Shown in pieces: positions 52,976-60,760 of a stretch of 64,000 bases of DNA (the first letter of the stretch is position 1; every line of letters begins with the position of its first letter). The DNA is from Aurantibacter aestuarii. Its GTDB lineage: Bacteria > Bacteroidota > Bacteroidia > Flavobacteriales > Flavobacteriaceae. Location: the NCBI RefSeq assembly GCF_003008425.1, contig NZ_PXOQ01000007.1:644419-708418 (forward strand), given 5' to 3'. The notes under the pieces are model-generated. The model was not told the DNA's origin. It did no database searches and saw only the letters and a list, made by a program, of their open reading frames with translations. Position numbers and translations under genes: made by a program.

Positions 52976-53128
52976 AATAAATATTTTTGAACATTTTATT
53001 ATAATTTGTTACAAGTTTAAGCTTATTTACTAAAATCCTCGCGGATTTTCTATTAGGTTTTTATTTGCTAAATTAAGTGCTTAAACCACGCAACATACCA
53101 TATACAAAACCGTTGTGCAACATTTGAG
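52976..53128. repeat. Cassette-like spacer module 2
   Basis: Holds the hairpin AAAATCC (53032-53038)/GGATTTT (53043-53049) with the 11-mer AAAATCCTCGC (53032-53042), then AAACCGTT (53107-53114) merging into GTTGTGCAACATTTGA (53112-53127), which ends 1 bp before the next ATG. A CACGCAAC/GTTGTGC pairing across the end could form a second stem. Compare module 1. Confidence 0.65.
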
Positions 53129-53752
53129 ATGACTGATAATTGGATTAAATATTTGGAACAAAAACTGAATCAGTTCAATCCAACCGATGTTGAAAATCGA
53201 GAAACTGAATATAAATTCTCACGAACTTATTATTTCCAAACATCTTATTTGAAAGTAGAGTTTTTGGACTCGACTACAATAAATAAAGTAGAACTCGGCA
53301 CATACAAAAACGGATTATTCAGCGACTATATAATCTTGTTTACCAATAGTGCGCCTAACTGTACTAAAGTTGAACAAAGACTGTTTGTGATTGACGATAA
53401 CGAAAACTATATTCTGACTTATGACAAAGCTAACGTAGAAAATTTGAACGGATTTTTGGACAATTTATTTACTAAAGGATGGAGAGAAGAAGCATTTAGT
53501 TATAAAGGGTTTGACTACCTTGTAATAGTGAAAGTTGACAACGCTACTCATAGAATTGAATTAAAATCAGGTGCTGAACAAGATATTCCAATGCCAATGG
53601 ATAAATTGGCTAGAAAAATGGCTGTAATCTGGAATAATCTCAAAATAAACTCTGCCAATAGAAAGATTAGAAAATTAGAGATTAAACCTCTAATTAAAAA
53701 CGTTGTTCAACAATGCGATATAAGTAATACAAAGTCACTAAAAATGGATTAA
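53129..53752 (+). CDS. Orphan soluble protein, island gene 3
   Basis: A 207-residue protein without signal peptide or membrane segment. It begins with a helical MTDNWIKYLEQKLNQF, then a beta-rich middle (VEFLDSTTINKVELGTYKNGLFSDYIILFTNSAPNC) and a lysine-rich helical end (LARKMAVIWNNLKINSANRKIRKLEIK). No known domain or active-site motif is recognised. Its start is fixed by the junction GTTGTGCAACATTTGA one base upstream. A strong terminator follows. Confidence 0.65.
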   Translation: MTDNWIKYLEQKLNQFNPTDVENRETEYKFSRTYYFQTSYLKVEFLDSTTINKVELGTYKNGLFSDYIILFTNSAPNCTKVEQRLFVIDDNENYILTYDKANVENLNGFLDNLFTKGWREEAFSYKGFDYLVIVKVDNATHRIELKSGAEQDIPMPMDKLARKMAVIWNNLKINSANRKIRKLEIKPLIKNVVQQCDISNTKSLKMD

Positions 53753-53797
53753 TAGTTTAAATCTCAAATATTTATAATTATCCTTTTTAAATATAAA

Positions 53798-53834
53798 AAA
53801 CCCCATAACAAAACTAAATTTTGTTATGGGGTTT
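53798..53834. terminator. Strong terminator ending the island
   Basis: AAACCCCATAACAAAA (53798-53813), a 5-nt loop, then TTTTGTTATGGGGTTT (53819-53834): a perfect 16-bp stem with A and T flanks, the longest terminator stem in the window. Confidence 0.9.
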
Positions 53835-53840
53835 GTTTTT

Positions 53841-53992
53841 GCGTTAGTGGTAGTAGCGGCATCCTTTTTTGCGGAATTTTATAAAACAACTTTTATATAA
53901 ACTTAAAACTAAGTTTTAAAAGATCCCAAAATAAATTTGGGACTGCTTCGCAGAAAAGATATAGCGGATGACACGACCTGAAAGGTAACGCC
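53841..53992. repeat. Interspersed repeat copy B (152 bp)
   Basis: Begins GCGTTAGTGGTAGTAGCGGC and ends GACCTGAAAGGTAACGCC. It is the inverted partner of copy A, and its termini are shared with copy C at 15206-15330. The TAACGCC end lies 11 bp from the pyk stop codon. Internal blocks include GATCCCAAAATAAATTTGGGA, which is itself partly palindromic. Confidence 0.85.
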
Positions 53993-54003
53993 CAAATTAG
54001 CTT

Positions 54004-55431
54004 TTAAATTTCGCTAACTCTTAAGGTGTTTACCATACCTTTTTCTTGTATTGGCATTGCGGCTAAACTTACTAGCATATCTCCTTTTTTAAGGTATCCC
54101 ATTTCTTGAGCCATTTTGTTCACATCTTCTATCGTTTCGTCTGTACTTACAAATTTATCGTAAAAGAATGCTTTAACGCCCCAAAGTAAACTTAACTGGG
54201 TTAAGATACGTTTGTTAGAAGTAAATACTAATATATGAGATTTTGGTCTCCATGCTGATATCTGGAATGCGGTATAACCAGAATTGGTTAAGGTTGAAAT
54301 CCCAGCAGCATCAATTTCGTTTGCCATATGCGCTGCATGATAACATATAGATTTAGTAATGTAACGCTTTGTACGTATGTGTGGTGGATTTTGTGGTACA
54401 CTAATTAGAGTAGAGTCTTCTACACTTCTAATTATGTTTGCCATTTGTCTTATAACTTGCACTGGATATTTACCAACACTGGTTTCTCCAGAAAGCATTA
54501 CAGCATCTGCACCATCCATTACAGAATTGGCAACGTCATTAACCTCGGCACGAGTTGGCGTTAAACTTGTAATCATGGTTTCCATCATTTGCGTGGCAAT
54601 AATTACAGGTATTCTAGCTTTTTTAGCTTTTAATACCAGTTGCTTTTGTGCTAATGGCACTTCTTCAGCCGGAATTTCTACTCCAAGATCGCCTCGCGCT
54701 ACCATTAAACCATCGCAATAGGCAACAATTTTATCGATATTGGTTAAAGCTTCTGGCTTTTCAATTTTAGCGATAATGGGAATTTTATGGTCGCTATGTT
54801 TTTTAATTAATTCTTGTAACTCTATTAAATCTTCAGCATGACGTACAAAAGACAATGCCATCCAGTCTACACCTAATTTACAAGCAAAAATAGCATCTTC
54901 AATATCTTTCTCTGTTAATGCAGGTTGAGAAATATTGGTATTTGGTAGGTTAACCCCTTTTTTAGATTTTAAGGGTCCGCCTTGTATAACTCTGGCAGTA
55001 ACTTCGTCTTTTTTGTTAGAAGATTCTACCTCAAAAATTAACTTTCCATCATCTAAAAGAATACGTTCGCCCGGCTTAGCATCTTGTGGAAATTGTTTAT
55101 AGGTCATATAAACACGTTCCTTTGTGCCTTCAAAGCGCTTACCTGTAGCAAAAATTATCTTATCACCTTCATTAACAATTACTTCGCTTTTCATCACACC
55201 TACACGAAGTTTTGGACCTTGTAAATCTCCTAAAATGGAAACGTTATAACCAAATTCTTCATTTAGCTCACGTATCATTTTTACGCGCTCTTCCACATCT
55301 TTATAATCGGCATGAGAGAAGTTAATTCTAAATACGTTTGCGCCTTCATCGCACATAGCTTTTAGAACTTTCTTATCGCTTGTTGCTGGTCCTAAGGTTG
55401 CAACTATTTTGGTTTTTTTCTGTTTTAACAT
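54004..55431 (-). CDS. pyk: Pyruvate kinase
   Basis: A 475-residue pyruvate kinase, the last step of glycolysis (PEP + ADP to pyruvate + ATP). It starts KKTKIVATLGPATSD. Active-site signatures are VFRINFSHADYKD, IIAKIEKPEAL (catalytic lysine) and LMVARGDLGVEIP, then MLSGETSVGKYPVQVI. The C-terminal allosteric domain is present. Length is standard. The start overlaps the IPExxxVDY stop by one base, so translation is likely coupled. Confidence 0.97.
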   Translation of the reverse strand: MLKQKKTKIVATLGPATSDKKVLKAMCDEGANVFRINFSHADYKDVEERVKMIRELNEEFGYNVSILGDLQGPKLRVGVMKSEVIVNEGDKIIFATGKRFEGTKERVYMTYKQFPQDAKPGERILLDDGKLIFEVESSNKKDEVTARVIQGGPLKSKKGVNLPNTNISQPALTEKDIEDAIFACKLGVDWMALSFVRHAEDLIELQELIKKHSDHKIPIIAKIEKPEALTNIDKIVAYCDGLMVARGDLGVEIPAEEVPLAQKQLVLKAKKARIPVIIATQMMETMITSLTPTRAEVNDVANSVMDGADAVMLSGETSVGKYPVQVIRQMANIIRSVEDSTLISVPQNPPHIRTKRYITKSICYHAAHMANEIDAAGISTLTNSGYTAFQISAWRPKSHILVFTSNKRILTQLSLLWGVKAFFYDKFVSTDETIEDVNKMAQEMGYLKKGDMLVSLAAMPIQEKGMVNTLRVSEI

Positions 55432-55919
55432 TAATCGAATATTAAATTATTTTTTGACTTTAAAGTGGTTACATCTACAGTGTAGGCTGTAACTACTTGT
55501 GGTATTTCTAGTATTTTTTTTAACATAACCTGCTGTTTTGCAGCCGTGAATGTTTGGTTTATTTTAAAAAAAAAGTTTACTTTTTTTAATTCTGGAATTA
55601 GATAATAAGCTTTTAAGTTTGGACTTACATCTAAAGAAAATAAATCTAGAGCAGTTTTAGACTGGTCCTCTGTGACTTTACAAATATTGGTAACCAGATT
55701 GTAGGTAATATCCTGATAAACGTTTTCATATTCAAAATAATCAAAGCAGGTATTATGACCTAAATGGGTGATATCCTTTACATTTCTTTTTAAAGATAGT
55801 CCAAGTTGCTTATTAATTAAATAAGCTAATCGGTACTGCTCCAGCACACCATGAATTGCAAAAACAGTATATTCATCGTCTTCAAAAAAATCATTATAAT
55901 TTAATTTTAGAATAGCCAT
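55431..55919 (-). CDS. IPExxxVDY family protein
   Basis: A 162-residue soluble protein of the flavobacterial IPExxxVDY family. The name motif appears as IPELKKVNFFFKI near residue 118, with N-F in place of D-Y. LAYLINKQLGLSLKRNVKDI at about 30-49 is another conserved stretch. No function is known for the family, but it sits directly before pyk, as commonly recalled for this family, which hints at a role linked to carbon metabolism. It shares one base with pyk. Confidence 0.85.
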   Translation of the reverse strand: MAILKLNYNDFFEDDEYTVFAIHGVLEQYRLAYLINKQLGLSLKRNVKDITHLGHNTCFDYFEYENVYQDITYNLVTNICKVTEDQSKTALDLFSLDVSPNLKAYYLIPELKKVNFFFKINQTFTAAKQQVMLKKILEIPQVVTAYTVDVTTLKSKNNLIFD

Positions 55920-56041
55920 ATAACTGTTAATGAGCTGTAAATATACTATTTAAAAGCTATAAAAGGTAGTAAAATAAGCAATGTTAACGCATTTTTATTA
56001 CGAAATCGTTATAGTTATAGCTTGGTATTTTACTAAAAATT

Positions 56042-56776
56042 TTAGGATTGTATTTGTGTTTGAAAAACAAAGTAAGCACGTTTTGAGGCTTTTTCTTCTG
56101 CTTTCTTTTTTGAAGTGGCTCTCGCTTTGGAAATGATTTTATCATTAACACTTAGCTTTACAGCAAAATGACGCAAGTCGTCATTCCCAGTATCATCATA
56201 AACTTCGTAGTTAAATGCCTTTTTTTCTTTCTGGCACCACTCAATAAATAAGCTCTTATAACTTATTACCTTACCTTCAAGTTTTTCTATGTCTACGTAA
56301 GGTAAAATAACGGTTTTGTAGATAAATTTTTCGCAATAACGGTATCCTCTGTCAAGATAGATCGCACCAATTAAAGCTTCAAATAAATTACCATGAATGT
56401 TTACACCAAATTGTGTGGTTGGAATATTGCTTTTTAAATGCTGAATGAGGTCTAATTTTTTCCCTAACTCATTAAGGTGCTCTCTACTTACTATTTTAGA
56501 ACGCATTTTAGTAAGGTAACCTTCGTCGCCTTCCGGAACTTCAATAAATAAGTGGTGTGCAATTACAGAGCTTAACATGGCGTCTCCAAGAAACTCTAAG
56601 CGCTCATAATTTACAGCATTGCCTTCTTCGTTTTTTAAATTTAAAGAGCGATGTGTAAAAGCAATATGATATTGATCAATTTTTTTAGGTTTAAAACCTA
56701 GTAATTGTGTAAGATAAATAGCAAATTCCCCATCTTTATCAGATTGGGAATTAAATATTTTACGAATGAAAGACAT
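56042..56776 (-). CDS. rnc: Ribonuclease III
   Basis: A 244-residue endonuclease for double-stranded RNA. The RNase III signature is ERLEFLGDAMLSSVIA (about 59-74), with the second acidic site in GNLFEALIGAIYLDRG. The C-terminal double-stranded RNA-binding domain (about 165-240) is seen as KSLFIEWCQKEKKAFNYEV ... ARATSKKKAEEKASKRA. It follows fabF by 6 bp in the common acpP-fabF-rnc operon. Confidence 0.97.
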   Translation of the reverse strand: MSFIRKIFNSQSDKDGEFAIYLTQLLGFKPKKIDQYHIAFTHRSLNLKNEEGNAVNYERLEFLGDAMLSSVIAHHLFIEVPEGDEGYLTKMRSKIVSREHLNELGKKLDLIQHLKSNIPTTQFGVNIHGNLFEALIGAIYLDRGYRYCEKFIYKTVILPYVDIEKLEGKVISYKSLFIEWCQKEKKAFNYEVYDDTGNDDLRHFAVKLSVNDKIISKARATSKKKAEEKASKRAYFVFQTQIQS

Positions 56777-56782
56777 TCGGGA

Positions 56783-58033
56783 TTAATCTAATTTTTTGAA
56801 AACGACACAAGCATTATGGCCACCAAAACCAAATGTATTACTCATAGCAACTTTAATGTCTCTTTTTTGAGGCGTATTTAAAGTTAAATTAAGCTTTGGG
56901 TCTATGTTTTCGTCCACAACTTTATGGTTTATGGTTGGAGGTACAATACCATGCTCCATAGCCATAATTGAAGCAATTGCTTCGACAGCTCCAGCAGCAC
57001 CAAGTAAATGACCAGTCATAGATTTGGTAGAATTAATATTGATGTTTTTAGCATGATCTCCAAAAACTTCACTAATTGCTTTAAGTTCTGCAACGTCTCC
57101 AAGTGGAGTAGACGTTCCGTGTGTGTTGATATGATCTACATCTTCAGGTTTTAAACCTGCATTTTCTAAACAATTTCTCATTACCGCCATAACCCCAATT
57201 CCTTCTGGATGTGGTGCAGTCATATGGTAAGCATCTGAAGATAAACCACCACCAACAAGCTCTGCATAAATTTTAGCACCTCTTGCTTTAGCATGTTCAT
57301 ATTCTTCAAGTACAATAGCTCCAGCACCTTCACCTAAAACAAAACCATCTCTGGTTGCGTCAAAAGGTTTGGAAGCCTCTTGTGGGTTGTCGTTATTAGT
57401 AGATAGTGCATGCATGGCATTAAATCCACCCATACCTGCTATAGTTACAGCAGCTTCGCTACCACCGGTAACAATTACGTCACAATGTCCTAACCTAATA
57501 TAATTTAAGGCATCAATCATAGCATTTGCAGATGATGCACAAGCGGAAACTGTAGTGTAATTAGGTCCCATGAAACCATTTTTTATAGAAATGTTTCCAG
57601 GAGCAATATCGGCAATCATTTTAGGGATAAAGAACGGATTAAAACGCGGAGAACCATCACCATCACAGTAATTGATTACTTCGTTTTGAAAGGTTTCTAA
57701 ACCACCAATTCCAGCACCCCAAATAACGCCAACTTTAAGTTTATTGACTTTGTCTAAATCAAGGTTTGAGTCCGCAATAGCCTCATCAGATGCGACCATT
57801 GCGTACTGTGTAAACCTATCCATTTTGCGAGCCTCTTTTCGATCAATAAAATCGGTCGCATTAAAATTTTTCAGTTCGCAAGCGAATTTTGTTTTGAACT
57901 TTTCAGTATCAAAATAGGTTATAGGTGCAGCACCGCTTTTACCCGATATTAGAGCATTCCAATATTCGTCTTTGGTGTTTCCAATAGGCGTAAGTGCGCC
58001 TAAGCCTGTAACTACAACTCGCTTTAGTTCCAT
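56783..58033 (-). CDS. fabF: Beta-ketoacyl-ACP synthase II (FabF)
   Basis: A 416-residue condensing enzyme for chain elongation. The catalytic triad C165 (TVSACASSAN), H305 (NTHGTSTPLGD) and H342 (TGHLLGAAG), and K337 (STKSM), are all present. NTFGFGGHNA near the C-terminus is the usual gating loop. It works with the ACP encoded 10 bp upstream. Length is typical (410-415). Confidence 0.97.
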   Translation of the reverse strand: MELKRVVVTGLGALTPIGNTKDEYWNALISGKSGAAPITYFDTEKFKTKFACELKNFNATDFIDRKEARKMDRFTQYAMVASDEAIADSNLDLDKVNKLKVGVIWGAGIGGLETFQNEVINYCDGDGSPRFNPFFIPKMIADIAPGNISIKNGFMGPNYTTVSACASSANAMIDALNYIRLGHCDVIVTGGSEAAVTIAGMGGFNAMHALSTNNDNPQEASKPFDATRDGFVLGEGAGAIVLEEYEHAKARGAKIYAELVGGGLSSDAYHMTAPHPEGIGVMAVMRNCLENAGLKPEDVDHINTHGTSTPLGDVAELKAISEVFGDHAKNININSTKSMTGHLLGAAGAVEAIASIMAMEHGIVPPTINHKVVDENIDPKLNLTLNTPQKRDIKVAMSNTFGFGGHNACVVFKKLD

Positions 58034-58043
58034 AAATTTTTAA

Positions 58044-58277
58044 TTATTTTGCAGCTTCAATATAAGAAATTGCTTGACCAACTGTAGCAATGTTTTCAGC
58101 TTGATCATCTGGAATTTGAATATCAAATTCTTTTTCGAATTCCATTATTAATTCAACAGTGTCTAATGAATCTGCTCCTAAGTCGTTTGTGAAGCTAGCT
58201 TCTGTTACAACTTCGTTTTCATCAACTCCTAATTTGTCTACGATTATCGCTTTTACTCTTGATGCAATGTCTGACAT
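58044..58277 (-). CDS. acpP: Acyl carrier protein
   Basis: A 77-residue acidic helical protein with phosphopantetheine attachment site S37 in [10 protein letters not shown]. It carries growing acyl chains for FabH/FabF. It is first in the acpP-fabF-rnc operon and divergent from purN across a 181-bp gap. Confidence 0.97.
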   Translation of the reverse strand: MSDIASRVKAIIVDKLGVDENEVVTEASFTNDLGADSLDTVELIMEFEKEFDIQIPDDQAENIATVGQAISYIEAAK

Positions 58278-58307
58278 AATTTTTAATTTTTAGTTTTAAT
58301 TAAGACG

Positions 58308-58315
58308 CAAAAATA
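58308..58315 (-). promoter_or_regulatory. Candidate -7 box for acpP
   Basis: Read on the minus strand it is TATTTTTG, a perfect TAnnTTTG, 30 bp before the acpP ATG. No clear -33 TTG is seen. Confidence 0.45.
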
Positions 58316-58443
58316 AAAAACTTTAATTTAAAACACACATTTACTTTAAAAATGTGAGATTAAATTTAATATTTTTAATTTAAATTATCTGTGTTTTGCG
58401 TATTAATTGTTATTAATTATTCTTTTTTTTGTACTCTAAACCA

Positions 58444-58451
58444 TAGATTTG
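58444..58451 (+). promoter_or_regulatory. Candidate -7 box for purN
   Basis: TAGATTTG fits TAnnTTTG and ends only 7 bp before the purN ATG (58459). If used, the mRNA would be nearly leaderless. The -33 box is weak, so this is uncertain. Confidence 0.3.
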
Positions 58452-58458
58452 GCTGTAT

Positions 58459-59025
58459 ATGAAACGAATTGTAATTTTTGCATCCGGAAGCGGATCTAAC
58501 GCTGAAAATTTAATAAAGTTTTTTCAAAACAGTGAAAAAGGTCGTGTTACTTTAATTTTAACTAACAATCCACATGCCAAAGTATTAGACCGGGCCAAAA
58601 CCCTTGGTGTACCTGCATTTTCATTTAACAAGAAAGCGTTTACAGAGACTAATTTGGTCCTAGATCTCTTAAAATCTGAAAAAGCAGACCTTATTATTTT
58701 GGCTGGTTTTTTATGGAAATTTCCCGAATACATATTAGAGCATTACCCTAATAAGGTTATAAATGTGCATCCTGCTTTATTGCCAAAATATGGCGGAAAA
58801 GGTATGTATGGAAAATATGTCCATGAAGCTGTAGTTGCCCATAAAGAAACCGAAACAGGTATCACTATTCATTATGTAAACGAACATTACGATGAAGGCG
58901 CCATTATACATCAAGCAAAATGTGAAGTGCTTCCTAGCGATAATGCAAATGATGTTGCGGCTAAAATTCATTTGTTAGAAATGAAAAATTTTCCTGAGGT
59001 TGTTTCAACATTATTAAATGAGTAA
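58459..59025 (+). CDS. purN: Phosphoribosylglycinamide formyltransferase (GAR transformylase N)
   Basis: A 188-residue enzyme adding a formyl group from 10-formyl-THF to GAR, step 3 of purine synthesis. Motifs: IVIFASGSGSNAENLI (5'-phosphoribose loop), NVHPALLPKYGGKGMYG (catalytic N-H pair), and TGITIHYVNEHYDEGAII with the catalytic D. Length is normal (about 190). The stop overlaps the next start by 8 bp. Confidence 0.96.
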   Translation: MKRIVIFASGSGSNAENLIKFFQNSEKGRVTLILTNNPHAKVLDRAKTLGVPAFSFNKKAFTETNLVLDLLKSEKADLIILAGFLWKFPEYILEHYPNKVINVHPALLPKYGGKGMYGKYVHEAVVAHKETETGITIHYVNEHYDEGAIIHQAKCEVLPSDNANDVAAKIHLLEMKNFPEVVSTLLNE

Positions 59026-59659
59026 AACAAAAAAAAAATATTATGTCATTTGGCAAGGTCATAAAACGGGCGTTTTTGATTCTTGGAATACCTGTAAAAA
59101 ACTTATAAAAGATTTCCCAGGAGCACAATACAAATCTTTTGTTTCAAAAGAACACGCCGAAGAAGCCTTTAAAGGCAATTATTTTGATTTTGTTGGTAAA
59201 AAAGAGGATTTAAAGTCGAGTCTTACTAAAGCACAATTGGAAAAGATTGGGCAGCCTAATTACAATTCTATTGCTGTAGATGCTGCCTCAAGTGGAAATC
59301 CTGGTATTATGGAATATCGTGGGGTTGATACAAAATCTAACAAGCAGCTCTTTATTCAAGGTCCTTTTGAAGAAGGCACAAATAATATAGGCGAATTTTT
59401 AGCCTTAGTACACGGCTTAAGTTTTTTAAAAAAACATAATAGCGACAGGATCATCTATACAGATTCTAAAACAGCGATGAGCTGGGTTAGAAAGAAGAAA
59501 TGTAACACTAAACTGGAGCGAAATACAATAAATAAGCCTGTCTTTGACTTGGTAGATCGTGCAGAAGCTTGGTTAAAAGCCAATACCTATAAAACTACTA
59601 TCGTAAAATGGGAAACCAAAGCCTGGGGAGAAATACCTGCCGATTTTGGAAGGAAATGA
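59018..59659 (+). CDS. rnhA: Viroplasmin-type ribonuclease H
   Basis: A 213-residue RNase H removing RNA from RNA-DNA hybrids. The N-terminal viroplasmin/hybrid-binding domain (about 1-55) shows YVIWQGHKTGVFDSWNTCKKLIKDFPGAQYKSF. The RNase H core (about 85-213) has the catalytic acids in AVDAASSGNPG, NIGEFLALV and IYTDSKTAMSWV. It overlaps purN by 8 bp, so the two are cotranscribed despite unrelated roles. Confidence 0.92.
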   Translation: MSKTKKKYYVIWQGHKTGVFDSWNTCKKLIKDFPGAQYKSFVSKEHAEEAFKGNYFDFVGKKEDLKSSLTKAQLEKIGQPNYNSIAVDAASSGNPGIMEYRGVDTKSNKQLFIQGPFEEGTNNIGEFLALVHGLSFLKKHNSDRIIYTDSKTAMSWVRKKKCNTKLERNTINKPVFDLVDRAEAWLKANTYKTTIVKWETKAWGEIPADFGRK

Positions 59660-59706
59660 TTCTTATTAGATGTTAATTTTATAAGGCATAAGCTAAATAT
59701 TTTGTT

Positions 59707-59714
59707 TAAATTTG
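59707..59714 (+). promoter_or_regulatory. Candidate -7 box for the PfkB kinase gene
   Basis: TAAATTTG is a perfect TAnnTTTG, 22 bp before the ATG at 59737. The -33 region is weak. Confidence 0.45.
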
Positions 59715-59736
59715 CACCTTATTTCAAAATGTAATT

Positions 59737-60660
59737 ATGAGTAAATTAGTTATTGTTGGTACAGTCGCATTCGACGCTATAGAAACCCCTTTTGGTAAAA
59801 CCGATAAAATTCTTGGAGGAGCAGCAACCTATATAGGTTTGTCGGCTTCAAACTTTGGAGTGGATGCAGCAGCAGTTTCTGTAGTTGGTGGCGATTTTCC
59901 ACAAGAATATTTAGATTTATTATCGGACAGAAATGTGAATGTAGATGGTGTTGAAATTGTAAAAGATGGAAAAACTTTTTTCTGGAGTGGTAAATATCAT
60001 AATGATATGAACTCTAGAGATACTCTTGTTACAGAACTAAACGTGCTGGAAACATTTAATCCAGTGGTACCAAATGCTTATAAAGATGCAGAAATTGTAA
60101 TGTTAGGAAATTTACATCCTTTAGTACAACTAGGTGTTTTAGAACAAATGACCACAAAGCCAAAATTAGTAATTTTGGATACGATGGATTTTTGGATGAA
60201 TATCGCTTTAGACGATTTAAAACATGTAATCTCTAAGGTAGATGTAATAACTATTAATGACGAAGAAGCAAGACAGTTGTCTGGAGAATATTCTCTGGTG
60301 AATGCTGCTAAGAAAATTCACAGTATGGGACCAAAATATGTAGTGATTAAGAAAGGAGAACATGGTGCGTTGTTATTTCATAACGACGATATGTTTTACG
60401 CACCAGCATTACCTTTAGCTGAAGTTTTTGATCCAACAGGAGCAGGAGATACGTTTGCTGGTGGTTTTGCAGGATATTTAGCAAAAACCGAAGACTTATC
60501 TTTTGAAAACATGAAAAATGCTGTTATATATGGATCAACCTTAGCCTCTTTTTGTGTCGAGAAATTTGGTACAGAACGCATGGTTAATTTAACCCAAGAG
60601 GATATTAAAAATAGATTGAAGCAATTTAAAGCCTTAACGCAGTTTAATATCCAATCATAA
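59737..60660 (+). CDS. PfkB family carbohydrate/nucleoside kinase
   Basis: A 307-residue kinase of the ribokinase/PfkB family. The C-terminal PfkB signature is DPTGAGDTFAGGFAGYLA, with the anion hole G235-A-G-D238 (catalytic base D238). An N-terminal GGAATYIGLSASNFG substrate loop is present. The flavobacterial form is usually annotated as a sugar kinase; adenosine or inosine kinase is possible since purN and purF flank it. The substrate is not fixed by sequence. It has its own promoter and terminator. Confidence 0.9.
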   Translation: MSKLVIVGTVAFDAIETPFGKTDKILGGAATYIGLSASNFGVDAAAVSVVGGDFPQEYLDLLSDRNVNVDGVEIVKDGKTFFWSGKYHNDMNSRDTLVTELNVLETFNPVVPNAYKDAEIVMLGNLHPLVQLGVLEQMTTKPKLVILDTMDFWMNIALDDLKHVISKVDVITINDEEARQLSGEYSLVNAAKKIHSMGPKYVVIKKGEHGALLFHNDDMFYAPALPLAEVFDPTGAGDTFAGGFAGYLAKTEDLSFENMKNAVIYGSTLASFCVEKFGTERMVNLTQEDIKNRLKQFKALTQFNIQS

Positions 60661-60667
60661 TCTAACG

Positions 60668-60697
60668 CGCTCTATTAATTTAGAGCGTTTTTGTTTT
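60668..60697 (+). terminator. Terminator after the PfkB kinase gene
   Basis: CGCTCTA (60668-60674) pairs with TAGAGCG (60681-60687), followed by a T-rich run. Confidence 0.8.
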
Positions 60698-60760
60698 TTA
60701 ATAAAAAGTAAACAAATTAATTTTATTACGACTTAACCTACACACAACAGAATAAATAAA

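Noticed and set aside
51289-53992. Standard integron attC sites or integron cassette array
   Set aside because: The repeat ends read GTTA...TAAC, the reverse of the TAAC...GTTA arrangement of attC, and GTTGTGC differs from the GTTRRRY core. No integrase is in the window. Only a cassette-like organisation is claimed.
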